Positions 57,185-64,000 of a stretch of 64,000 nt of DNA are shown here, in pieces. The first letter of the stretch is position 1, and the number at the start of each line of letters is the position of its first letter. The stretch is from Microbacterium sp. SYP-A9085. GTDB lineage: Bacteria; Actinomycetota; Actinomycetes; Actinomycetales; Microbacteriaceae. Both the position numbers and the translations under genes were made by a program. The DNA lies in contig NZ_WJII01000003.1 of the NCBI RefSeq assembly GCF_009649635.1, forward strand, positions 222,212-286,211. Direction: 5' to 3'. The notes beneath the pieces were generated by a model, which searched no databases, was not told where the DNA came from, and saw only the letters and a list, made by a program, of their open reading frames with translations.

Positions 57185-58375
57185 TCAGCCCTCGGGGATC
57201 GGCTCCTTCGGGAGCTTGCGCACGCGCTGCCGGCGCCGCCGGCGCTCGGGGATCATCGTGCGCATCTCCTCGAGCTTGCCGAAGCACAGCAGTCGGTCGC
57301 CCGCCTCGAGCATCACGCCCTTGCGGGGATTGGGGATGACGGTGGTGCCGCGATGCAGGGTGAGCACGGTGATGTCCCGCTCCCACAGCCCGGATGCCCC
57401 GAGCGACTGGCCGACGAGCCCGGCATCCGCGTGCACGAGCAGCTCCGCGACGCCGTACCCTGTGGAGACCGTGAGCCGCTGCCGCACGTCGATCTCGGGG
57501 AACGCGACCTGGTCGGCGATGTAGTCGATGATCGCGCCCGCGACATCCAGCTTCGTCGCCGTCTCGATGCCCTGCAGGCCCGGCGACGAGTTCACCTCCA
57601 TCACGAGCGGGCCGTCCTCGCCCTCGAGCATGTCGACGCCGGCCACGCGCAGCCCCATGATCTGGGCGCTGCGCACCGCCGCCTGCTCGAACGCCGGGTC
57701 GAGCGCCACCGGTTCGACGCTGCCGCCGCGGTGCACGTTCGAGCGGAATTCGTCTCCGGCGGCGACCCGCCGCATCGCCGCCACGACGCGATCGCCGACC
57801 ACGAGCGCGCGGATGTCGCGCCCGCGGCTCTCCGCGATGAACTTCTGGATCAGCACGTTCTGCTTCGTCGAGTGCAGCGTCTCGATGATCGCCTCGGCGA
57901 CCTTCACCTGCGGCGCGAGGATCACGCCGATGCCCTGCGTGCCCTCCAGGAGCTTGATCACGACCGGCGCGCCGCCGACCCGCTCGATCGCGGGCCGCAC
58001 GTCGGCGCGGTTGCGCACGAACGCGGTCGCCGGCAGCGCAATATTGTGCCGGGAGAGGATCTGGTTCGCGCGCAGCTTGTCGCGCGCGTTCACGATGCCG
58101 TTCGCGGTGTTCGGCGTGTAGACATCCATCTGCTCGAACTGACGGACCACGGCCGTGCCGAAGTACGTGATCGAGTTGCCGATGCGCGGCAGCGCCGCGT
58201 CGTAGTCGCTCAGCGGCCGCCCCCGGAACCACAGGTCGGGCTCGTCGCTTGACAGGTCGATGGCGAAGCGCAGCGTGTTCAGGACCTTCACGTCGTGACC
58301 GCGCTGCCCGGCGGCGGCCTTCAGCCGCTGGGTGGAGTAGGCGTGGGGGGCGCGGGAGAGGATCGCAAGCTTCAT
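57185..58375 (-). CDS. rimK: RimK-family ATP-grasp ligase with C-terminal TrkA_C domain
   Basis: An alpha-L-glutamate ligase homologue (396 aa from the ATG at 58375). Residues 1-290 match RimK: KLAILSRAPHAYST, a signature N-terminal region, ATP-grasp loop KLLEGTQGIGV, GRDIRALVVGD, and Mg-binding VMEVNSSPGLQGIE (258-271). Residues about 300-371 look like a TrkA_C (RCK_C) domain (DITVLTLHRGTTVIPNPRKGVMLEAGDRLLCFGK), normally found on K+ channel regulators. A basic Arg-rich tail ends it. RimK adds Glu to ribosomal protein S6 in E. coli; the acceptor here is unknown. Divergent from a retropepsin-like protease gene by 23 bp. Confidence 0.93.
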   Translation of the reverse strand: MKLAILSRAPHAYSTQRLKAAAGQRGHDVKVLNTLRFAIDLSSDEPDLWFRGRPLSDYDAALPRIGNSITYFGTAVVRQFEQMDVYTPNTANGIVNARDKLRANQILSRHNIALPATAFVRNRADVRPAIERVGGAPVVIKLLEGTQGIGVILAPQVKVAEAIIETLHSTKQNVLIQKFIAESRGRDIRALVVGDRVVAAMRRVAAGDEFRSNVHRGGSVEPVALDPAFEQAAVRSAQIMGLRVAGVDMLEGEDGPLVMEVNSSPGLQGIETATKLDVAGAIIDYIADQVAFPEIDVRQRLTVSTGYGVAELLVHADAGLVGQSLGASGLWERDITVLTLHRGTTVIPNPRKGVMLEAGDRLLCFGKLEEMRTMIPERRRRRQRVRKLPKEPIPEG

Positions 58376-58398
58376 CGTGCTCCTGCCAAGATGGACGA

Positions 58399-58881
58399 AT
58401 GACTCACGATTCCCATCCAAGCATCATCGCTGGATGGCGCGAGTGGGTCGGCCTTCCCGGGCTCGGCCTGCCCTGGGTCAAGGCGAAGCTCGACACCGGC
58501 GCGCGCTCGTCGGCGCTGCACGCGTACGACATCCAGCCGATCCCCGGACTCGGCGGACCGGACCGTGTGCGGTTCGGGGTGCGGCCGTGGCAGGACTCGG
58601 ACGAGGACGAGGTCGTGCACGAGTGCGACATCCACGATGTGCGGGTCGTGCGCAGCTCGTCCGGGCACGCGCAGGAGCGGTACGTCGTGCTGATGGACGT
58701 GGTGCTGATCGGGCGGACGATCACGGCGGAAGTCACCCTGTCGAACCGCGACGAGATGGGCTTCCGGATGCTGGTGGGGCGCGAGGCGCTGCGCCAGGGC
58801 TTTGTCGTGGACTCGGCGCTCTCGTTCGCCGGCGGCCGGCCGCCGCGGCGCACCCAGCGGCGCAACCGCGGCCGGGACTGA
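58399..58881 (+). CDS. RimK-associated retropepsin-like ATP-dependent zinc protease homologue (RimB-type)
   Basis: A 160-aa protein of the RimK/LysX-associated family with one aspartic-protease-like motif KLDTGARSSALHA (Asp32-Thr-Gly). Family members paired with rimK have been described as retropepsin-like proteases that trim or reverse the ligase product. RMLVGREALRQGFVVD closes the fold. The ATG at 58399 is chosen because the longer open frame upstream overlaps rimK on the opposite strand. A basic tail (GGRPPRRTQRRNRGRD) ends it. The 23-bp divergent spacing with rimK supports shared function. Confidence 0.88.
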   Translation: MTHDSHPSIIAGWREWVGLPGLGLPWVKAKLDTGARSSALHAYDIQPIPGLGGPDRVRFGVRPWQDSDEDEVVHECDIHDVRVVRSSSGHAQERYVVLMDVVLIGRTITAEVTLSNRDEMGFRMLVGREALRQGFVVDSALSFAGGRPPRRTQRRNRGRD

Positions 58882-58915
58882 CGCCGCCGCGCCGTGCCGC
58901 GGTCGCCGTGTCCCC

Positions 58916-58997
58916 AGAACAGGCGATGCGGCGAGAACAGGCGGATTGCGGCTCGAAACAGCCTGTTTCGACCCCATTGCCTGTTCTCGCAACAGGC
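58916..58997. repeat. Palindromic repeat cluster downstream of the protease gene
   Basis: Several AGAACAGGC-containing words are arranged around a perfect 17-bp palindrome (58954-58970, arms CGAAACAG / CTGTTTCG). They are flanked by a perfect 12-bp inverted repeat (58931-58942 with 58979-58990). It lies between the convergent protease gene and the SRP RNA, like the array between acs and ridA. A role as bidirectional terminator is plausible. Confidence 0.8.
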
Positions 58998-59018
58998 CCA
59001 GGTCCGGGCATGAAAAGA

Positions 59019-59102
59019 CTCTCCGCGAACCCGGCAGAGCCTGGTTACCCTTGCTACGTTTCCGTCCTGGGGGAGTTGGCCTGGATGCCGCCTCGCGGAG
59101 AG
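59019..59102 (-). ncRNA. ffs: Signal recognition particle RNA (small 4.5S type)
   Basis: On the minus strand a long rod forms: ends 59093-59102 and 59019-59028 are perfectly complementary (10 bp), and the apical domain reads CCAGGACGGAAACGTAGCAA. That is the conserved SRP domain IV with a GAAA tetraloop and the AGG/AGCA asymmetric loop that binds Ffh. TCTTTT follows the 3' end as a terminator. A TAGACT -10 element lies at about 59112-59117 on the minus strand. The true ends may extend a few bases. Confidence 0.9.
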
Positions 59103-59111
59103 CTCCCACCA

Positions 59112-59117
59112 GTCTAA
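59112..59117 (-). promoter_or_regulatory. Probable -10 element of the SRP RNA gene
   Basis: Minus-strand TAGACT lies about 10 nt upstream of the RNA 5' end, the right distance for initiation near 59104-59106. The -35 is not clear. The same TAGACT precedes tRNA-Pro. Confidence 0.5.
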
Positions 59118-59228
59118 CGGCATCCGGAAGATGCCCGGTCCCCTCACAGGACGGGGCCCGGGCAACCGGGCTACGATCGGAGGACACCGGCCAAGGACGG
59201 CCGACCCGGATCCCGGAGGACTGCCGCG

Positions 59229-60236
59229 ATGGAGCAGACGACGACATCCACCACCGCCGCGCCGGCGGGCATGAGTCCGACGGCCTTCGCGGAGTTGACC
59301 ACGGCCATCGCCACCGAGGTCTCGCGGGTGATCGACGGCAAGCCGGAGGCCGTGCGCGGCGCGCTGGTGACGCTGCTGGCGGAGGGGCATCTGCTCATCG
59401 AGGACGTGCCCGGGGTGGGCAAGACGATGCTCGCGCGGGCGCTTGCGGCGACGGTGGATGCCACGGTGCGGCGGATCCAGTTCACGCCCGATCTGCTGCC
59501 CGGCGACGTCACCGGCGTGAGCGTGTTCAACCCCGTCGACCGGGAGTTCGAGTTCAAGCCCGGGGCGGTGTTCGCGAACATCGTGATCGCCGACGAGATA
59601 AACCGCTCCTCCCCCAAGACGCAGTCGGCGCTGCTGGAGGCGATGGAAGAGGGGCAGGTCACGGTCGACGGCCACACCCATCCGCTCCCGGACCCGTTTC
59701 TCGTGGTGGCCACACAGAACCCGCTCGAGATGGAGGGCACGTACGCCCTGCCGGAGGCCCAGCGCGACCGCTTCATGATGCGCATCTCGATGGGATACCC
59801 GGACCCCGCGGCCGAGGCGCAGATGCTGCGCGAGCGCGACACCGCCAACCCGCTGACATCCCTGCGCGCGGTCGTGGACGCCGCACGGGTGCGGGAGCTG
59901 ATCGCCTGGGCCCGCCGCGTGCACGTGTCGCCGCCCGTGGAGCAGTACGCGGTCTCGCTCGCGCAGGCCACCCGCGCACACCCCGACCTGCGGCTCGGCG
60001 CGAGCCCACGTGCGACGCTGCAGCTGGTCCGCGCGGCGAAGGTGTGGGCGGCCCTGGACAGCCGGGCGTTCGTGATCCCCGACGACATCTCCGCCCTGCT
60101 GGTGCCGGTGTTCGCCCACCGGCTCATCCCGACGCGGGCCACGAGCGTGCGCGGTCGCGGCACGCCGGACACCGTGACATCCGTCCTGCAGCGCCTCATC
60201 GCGACGGTCCCGGTGCCGCTGTCGACCGGGTCGTGA
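59229..60236 (+). CDS. MoxR-family AAA+ ATPase
   Basis: A 335-aa MoxR-type ATPase, a presumed chaperone for metal or complex maturation. Walker A is in EDVPGVGKTMLAR (Lys65), Walker B is IVIADEINRSSPKTQSALLEAM, sensor 1 is VATQNPLEMEGTY, and PEAQRDRFMMRI carries the Arg finger. It is the first gene of a three-gene operon with DUF58 and a transglutaminase protein, a widespread set in actinobacteria with an unsettled envelope role. The start is ATG behind GGAGGA. Confidence 0.96.
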   Translation: MEQTTTSTTAAPAGMSPTAFAELTTAIATEVSRVIDGKPEAVRGALVTLLAEGHLLIEDVPGVGKTMLARALAATVDATVRRIQFTPDLLPGDVTGVSVFNPVDREFEFKPGAVFANIVIADEINRSSPKTQSALLEAMEEGQVTVDGHTHPLPDPFLVVATQNPLEMEGTYALPEAQRDRFMMRISMGYPDPAAEAQMLRERDTANPLTSLRAVVDAARVRELIAWARRVHVSPPVEQYAVSLAQATRAHPDLRLGASPRATLQLVRAAKVWAALDSRAFVIPDDISALLVPVFAHRLIPTRATSVRGRGTPDTVTSVLQRLIATVPVPLSTGS

Positions 60237-60243
60237 CGCGATC

Positions 60244-61503
60244 ATGCGACGGGCCTGGCCTCTGACCGTCCGCGGAACCGCCGCGGCGATCCTGGCGCTG
60301 GCCTCCTTCGTCGCGGCCGCCCAGCTCGGCTCCGTGCAGTTGCTCGGCTTCGGCGTGTTCCTCGTAGCGCTCGTGATCGTGAGCCTGGTCACGCTGCACA
60401 TCACGCGACGGGATGTCGAGCTGTCGCGCTCGTCGTCGCCCGCGGCCACCCCGGTGGGCGGCACCGCCCGCGTGACCGTGCATGTCGCGGTGCGCACGGC
60501 GCTGCCGACCACACCGGGCACCTGGGTGGATCGCGTACCGGAAGGCCTGACCGGCCGCTCCGACGGACGGTTTCCCGCGCTCGGCTCCGGCCTGCGTGGC
60601 GGCGACCGCGCCGTCGACCTCGTCTACGAGGTGGAGGCCGCCCGGCGCGGCGTGCACTGGGTCGGCCCGCTGGAGCTGACGATCCGCGACCCGTTCGGCA
60701 TCGCCCGCCGCTCCGCCGAGATCGGCGACACCACGCGGCTGATGGTCACCCCGGAGTGCATCGACCTGCCGCCGCTGACCGCTTTCGCAGGGGCCACCGG
60801 CGGGATGCTGCACGCCACCACGACGCGACTCGGGCAGGGCTCGGACAACCTCGTGGCGCGCCCGTACGCGCCGGGCGACTCGATGCGCCGCATCCACTGG
60901 CGCGCCACCGCGCACCGAAACGCGCTGATGGTCCGGCAGGAGGAGCAGGAATCCACGCCGGAGGCGACGGTCGTGCTGGACTGCGCGGCGGCGCGCTGGG
61001 AACCGGATGCCGCGACCCGCACCGGCGCCGACCCGCGCTTCGAAGCGGCGGTGACCGCGTGCGTGTCGGCCGTGAACGCGCTCGCGCGCGACGGCTACGC
61101 GGTGCAGGTCATCGACGCGGACGGCAATCCGCTGTCCGAGACGGTGCCCGGCGGCGATCACTCGGCGGTGGCCGTGCTGCTCGGCCGGTTCGCGACGGTG
61201 ACCGCGCACGGCAGCGCCGACCTGGCAGGCCTTGCGCGGATGTGGTCGTCGGTGACGACCGGCCCGCTCGTGTTGGTGACCGGGCGGTTGCAGGCGGCGG
61301 ACGTCGAGTCGCTGGCGGTGCTTCCCTCGCACAGCGCGCACCCGGTGCTGATGACGGCGCACCCCGTCGACGACGCGCTCGCGCACGCCGTCGCGACCGG
61401 CTGGTACGCGACATCCATCGACGTGGACGTCGATCTGCGGGATGCCTGGGCGCGCGTGTCGCAGGCCGACGTCACGGCGGGAGCGGATCATGGCCTCGCG
61501 TGA
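60244..61503 (+). CDS. DUF58 domain protein
   Basis: A 419-aa membrane-anchored protein with two N-terminal helices (about 12-55) and a cytoplasmic or exported DUF58/vWA-like domain; the hallmark is PYAPGDSMRRIHWRATAHRNALMVRQEE. It starts 7 nt after the moxR stop and overlaps the transglutaminase start by 14 nt. The MoxR partner probably remodels it. The biochemical role is unknown. Confidence 0.93.
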   Translation: MRRAWPLTVRGTAAAILALASFVAAAQLGSVQLLGFGVFLVALVIVSLVTLHITRRDVELSRSSSPAATPVGGTARVTVHVAVRTALPTTPGTWVDRVPEGLTGRSDGRFPALGSGLRGGDRAVDLVYEVEAARRGVHWVGPLELTIRDPFGIARRSAEIGDTTRLMVTPECIDLPPLTAFAGATGGMLHATTTRLGQGSDNLVARPYAPGDSMRRIHWRATAHRNALMVRQEEQESTPEATVVLDCAAARWEPDAATRTGADPRFEAAVTACVSAVNALARDGYAVQVIDADGNPLSETVPGGDHSAVAVLLGRFATVTAHGSADLAGLARMWSSVTTGPLVLVTGRLQAADVESLAVLPSHSAHPVLMTAHPVDDALAHAVATGWYATSIDVDVDLRDAWARVSQADVTAGADHGLA

Positions 61504-63757
61504 GCGGCGCGGGCGCACCGCGGCGCAGCTGTCGCTGACGCTCGGCGCGTGGGCCGGGGTGCTTGCGGCGATGGTGCCGCTGCTGAACGTCATCGTGCCG
61601 GGGCCGTGGATCGGCGGGGTCCTCGTGGTGACCGCGGCGGTCTTCGGGGCGGGGTTCGTGGCGCGCTGGTACCGGCTGCCGGCGCTGACGGTCGGCCTCG
61701 TCGAAGCGGCCGTGTGGATAGCCCTGGTCACCGTGATGTTCCTGCGCGACACGGCGATAGTGTTCGTCGTCCCGACCCTGCACGCGATCCGCGTGGTGCC
61801 GGACATGGTGGACAAGGCGATGTACGAGATCCAGACCGGGATCGCGCCGCTGGAGGCCAGTCCCGCGCTGACGTTCTGCATCGTGGCCGCCGCCGGAGCG
61901 GTCGCCATCATCGTGGACCATGTCGCGATCACGGTCCGGATGCCGCTGGCCGCGGCGATAGCCCTGGTGGCGGTGTCGCTCATCCCGTCGCTGGCCGTGC
62001 CCGCGCCGTTCGACGTGATCGGGTTCGTCGTGCTGGCCGCGGCGATCCTGTTCCTGCTGCGGGCGGAGACGCGCACCCGGTACCGGCCGCCGCAGGCCGT
62101 GCCGTCCGCCCCGAGCAGCACGTCGGCGATAGCCCTGTCGATCGGCCTGGTCGCAATGCTCGTGGCGGTGGCCGCGACGCCGCTGCTGCCCGAGCCGGCG
62201 CCGCGCGCGGGGTCGGGGCTCGGCGGCGGCACGACGATCAACGCGAGCCTGGACCTCGGCCGCGACCTGCGGCGTCCGGATCCGGTGACCGTGTTGACGC
62301 TGAACACGGATGGCACGGCGGCGCCGTATCTTCGCGTGGCGACGCTGTCGAAGCTGGAGGGCGCGGTATGGAAACCGGACGTGTTCGCGTCGGCGCCGCT
62401 CACCCCGGACACGAGTTTCGGGGGGCTGGACGCCGGCTCGGACGTCGACGTCGCGAAGACCGTCACCACGATCCACGTTGACAGCCTGCGGGCACGATAT
62501 CTGCCGGTGCCGTATCCGGCGGTGACCGTGAAGGGCGCTGGCGGCGGCTGGGAGGCGATGGGCGGAAACCGCACCGTCGTCGGGGACGGCGTGACGACGT
62601 CCCCGGGGACGGAGTACGAGGTCATCGCGCAGGTGCCGCGGCCGACGCTCGAGCAGGTGGAGGCATCCGTCTCCCGCGGGACCCGTGCCGCGGACACCGC
62701 GCTGCCGGGGGAGGTCCCCGCGATCATCAGGGAGACCGCGCGGGCCGTCACGGCAGCGGCGCGCACCGACTATGACGCCCTGACCGCGCTGCAGGCGTGG
62801 TTCCGCGGCTCCGAGTTCACGTACTCGCTGACGGCACCGGCGCAGTCGGGCTTCGACAATTCCGGCCTGTCGTCGGTCGCGGACTTCCTGCAGGAGAAGA
62901 AGGGATACTGCATCCACTTCGCGTCGGCGTTCGCGACGATGGCGCGGGTGCTCGGGATGCCGTCGCGCATCGTGGTCGGCTACCTGCCGGGGCTCGCCGA
63001 CACGACGAGCCTGACCCGGGGCGAGCGGCTGACGTACAACGTGTCGAGCTCGCAGCTGCACGCCTGGCCGGAGGTGTACTTCTCCGGGATCGGCTGGGTC
63101 GGGTTCGAGCCGACGAAGAGCCTCGGCGACCCGACCGCCTTCATCTCCGCGTCGGCGGGCGGCGGGAACGCCGGCGCCCCGAAGGATCCGTCGGCGGGAC
63201 CGACATCCGGTCCGAGTCCCTCGTCATTGCGGGACCCGGGCGGCCTCCGCGCCGGCGACGAGAACCTCGGTTCGGCCGCAGCGCGCGCGTTCAACCCGCT
63301 GCCCTGGTCGATGGGAGCGGGCGCCGTGGTGGTCCTGCTCCTGGTGCCGTCGCTGCTGGGGGAGCTGCGTCGGCGCCGTCGGCAGGCCGCCGCGACGGCG
63401 GGTGACGCCATCGCGGCGTGGTCCTCGGTGCGGGATGCCGCCATCGACCTGTCGATCCCGGTGCCGGACGCCGAGTCTCCGCGCGCGTTCGGCACCCGGC
63501 TGGTCCGCGACCACCGCGCTCCCGACCACGAGACCGCAGCTCTCGTGACGGCGGTGGAGGCGGCCGCGTATGCTCTGCCGGGCCCGGATGCCGCGGTCGA
63601 CGCGTCGATCGCGGGCAGCGCCGCCGCCGTGCGCGCCGCGCTGTACCTGGCCGTGCCGAAGGGGCGCCGCACGCGCGCGCTGCTGTTCCCGCGGTCGCTG
63701 ATAGTGCGCCCCGGCAGCGCCTATGCGCGGTCGGGAACACCGACCTCGACCCGGTAG
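61490..63757 (+). CDS. Transglutaminase-like membrane protein (TgpA type)
   Basis: A 755-aa protein. About six hydrophobic segments span residues 20-210. After an extracellular domain comes the transglutaminase-like core with the Cys in KKGYCIHFASAFATMARVLG and the His/Asp region in LHAWPEVYFSGIGWVGFEPTKS. A Ser/Pro/Gly linker, one more helix near 610-630 and a cytoplasmic DUF4129-like end follow. It resembles TgpA of Pseudomonas, thought to cross-link or cleave envelope peptides. The ATG at 61490 is preferred over an earlier in-frame one inside DUF58. Confidence 0.93.
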   Translation: MASRERRGRTAAQLSLTLGAWAGVLAAMVPLLNVIVPGPWIGGVLVVTAAVFGAGFVARWYRLPALTVGLVEAAVWIALVTVMFLRDTAIVFVVPTLHAIRVVPDMVDKAMYEIQTGIAPLEASPALTFCIVAAAGAVAIIVDHVAITVRMPLAAAIALVAVSLIPSLAVPAPFDVIGFVVLAAAILFLLRAETRTRYRPPQAVPSAPSSTSAIALSIGLVAMLVAVAATPLLPEPAPRAGSGLGGGTTINASLDLGRDLRRPDPVTVLTLNTDGTAAPYLRVATLSKLEGAVWKPDVFASAPLTPDTSFGGLDAGSDVDVAKTVTTIHVDSLRARYLPVPYPAVTVKGAGGGWEAMGGNRTVVGDGVTTSPGTEYEVIAQVPRPTLEQVEASVSRGTRAADTALPGEVPAIIRETARAVTAAARTDYDALTALQAWFRGSEFTYSLTAPAQSGFDNSGLSSVADFLQEKKGYCIHFASAFATMARVLGMPSRIVVGYLPGLADTTSLTRGERLTYNVSSSQLHAWPEVYFSGIGWVGFEPTKSLGDPTAFISASAGGGNAGAPKDPSAGPTSGPSPSSLRDPGGLRAGDENLGSAAARAFNPLPWSMGAGAVVVLLLVPSLLGELRRRRRQAAATAGDAIAAWSSVRDAAIDLSIPVPDAESPRAFGTRLVRDHRAPDHETAALVTAVEAAAYALPGPDAAVDASIAGSAAAVRAALYLAVPKGRRTRALLFPRSLIVRPGSAYARSGTPTSTR

Positions 63758-63785
63758 GATGGTCTGCGGCCCTGACGGGTCGCCA

Positions 63786-63870
63786 GGAGGATTCGCCTAG
63801 TGGCCTATGGCGCACGCTTGGAAAGCGTGTTGGGTGCAAGCCCTCGGGGGTTCGAATCCCCCATCCTCCG
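63786..63870 (+). tRNA. tRNA-Ser (anticodon GGA)
   Basis: An 85-nt class II tRNA. Acceptor 63786-63792 pairs with 63863-63869 and the discriminator is G63870. The anticodon stem CACGC / GCGTG holds loop TTGGAAA, so the anticodon is GGA. A long variable arm and a GGGGGTTCGAATCCCCC T-arm follow. CCA is not encoded. TAGGAT near 63756, over the end of the upstream gene, may be the -10. Confidence 0.97.
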
Positions 63871-63873
63871 CTC

Positions 63874-64000
63874 TGTGATGAGTCGCGTCATAGGTCTCAT
63901 CTGAGTCGCGACATATGTCACGTTTTGGAAGTCCCGGGCCATCGGCCTGGGGCTTTCATCGTGTTGCGCCAGTAGGTTTTTTCGGGGTTGATGGTGTTGA
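63874..64000. mobile_element. Edge of a probable IS481-type insertion sequence (truncated by window end)
   Basis: Starting 3 nt after tRNA-Ser, the sequence TGTGATGAGTCGCGTCATAG begins what looks like a terminal repeat, with a second GAGTCGCGACATATG copy 24-30 nt inside. Minus-strand coding of a transposase C-terminus follows. The far end and any target duplication lie beyond the window, so the element type is an inference from the end sequence and coding fragment. Confidence 0.5.
63918..64000 (-). CDS. 3' end of a probable IS481-family transposase
   Basis: The minus strand reads from the window edge, ...NTINPEKTYWRNTMK then APGRWPGTSKT and a stop at 63918. A short C-terminal piece of this type follows the LT-I-[DN]-P strand in IS481-type integrase-core transposases. 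Only 27 residues are visible, so the family call is tentative. Confidence 0.4.
   Translation of the reverse strand, partial: NTINPEKTYWRNTMKAPGRWPGTSKT

Overview
The window is GC-rich DNA, about 70% GC, from an actinobacterium. Several things point to the Microbacteriaceae, most likely Microbacterium: GTG and TTG starts are common, there is a small-type SRP RNA, the Tad (Flp pilus-type) set is reduced, and a RidA / DUF4177-like / PonA2-type PBP / metallophosphoesterase block is conserved in actinobacteria. The genus is an inference from gene content and codon style; no rRNA is present to confirm it.

Layout. 1-3951: the 3' part of pstS, then pstC-pstA-pstB (high-affinity phosphate uptake), convergent with pabC. 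5097-7906: a hypothetical gene, a VOC protein and an AraC regulator, divergent from an unusual SDR-kinase-like fusion. 7945-13244: tRNA-Lys, NDH-2, nicotinamidase, an MMPL transporter and a DMT transporter. 13245-15359: cspA with a long leader, a fatty-acid desaturase and tRNA-Thr. 15656-21700: a TAP-like lipoprotein hydrolase, holB, a palindromic repeat block, and a regulated membrane protein/wHTH/ABC operon. 21707-28827: tmk-topA, a PfpI protein and a compact Tad cluster whose last gene is frameshifted. 29246-38377: acs, repeat array, ridA, a DUF4177-like gene, two PonA2-type class A PBPs around a metallophosphoesterase, and tRNA-Pro. 38429-49997: a HAD phosphatase, lldD under a FadR-type regulator, tdk, mqo, asd, lysC, a DMT transporter, recR and dnaX. 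50081-57148: a GH65 disaccharide phosphorylase with beta-phosphoglucomutase, a second repeat array, and ackA-pta. 57185-64000: rimK (TrkA_C fusion) divergent from a retropepsin-like protease, SRP RNA, a moxR-DUF58-transglutaminase operon, tRNA-Ser, and the edge of a probable IS481-type insertion sequence.

How the genes connect. Carbon and energy genes dominate the middle: LldD, Mqo and NDH-2 feed the quinone pool, Acs and AckA-Pta interconvert acetate and acetyl-CoA, and GH65 with PgmB turn a disaccharide into glucose 6-phosphate. DnaX, HolB, RecR, TopA, Tmk and Tdk form a spread-out DNA metabolism set. The two PBPs and the MoxR/transglutaminase operon relate to the cell envelope.

The most unusual signals lie between genes. 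Two arrays of a 20-bp unit are folded as inverted arms (31277-31436 and 53465-53746). A block of about 50/63-bp palindromic units lies at 18470-18955, and another palindromic cluster lies at 58916-58997. The heptamer GGATGCC/GGCATCC is strongly over-represented across genes and forms the core of the 20-bp units. Two fusion proteins (6680-7906 and 57185-58375) also deserve attention.
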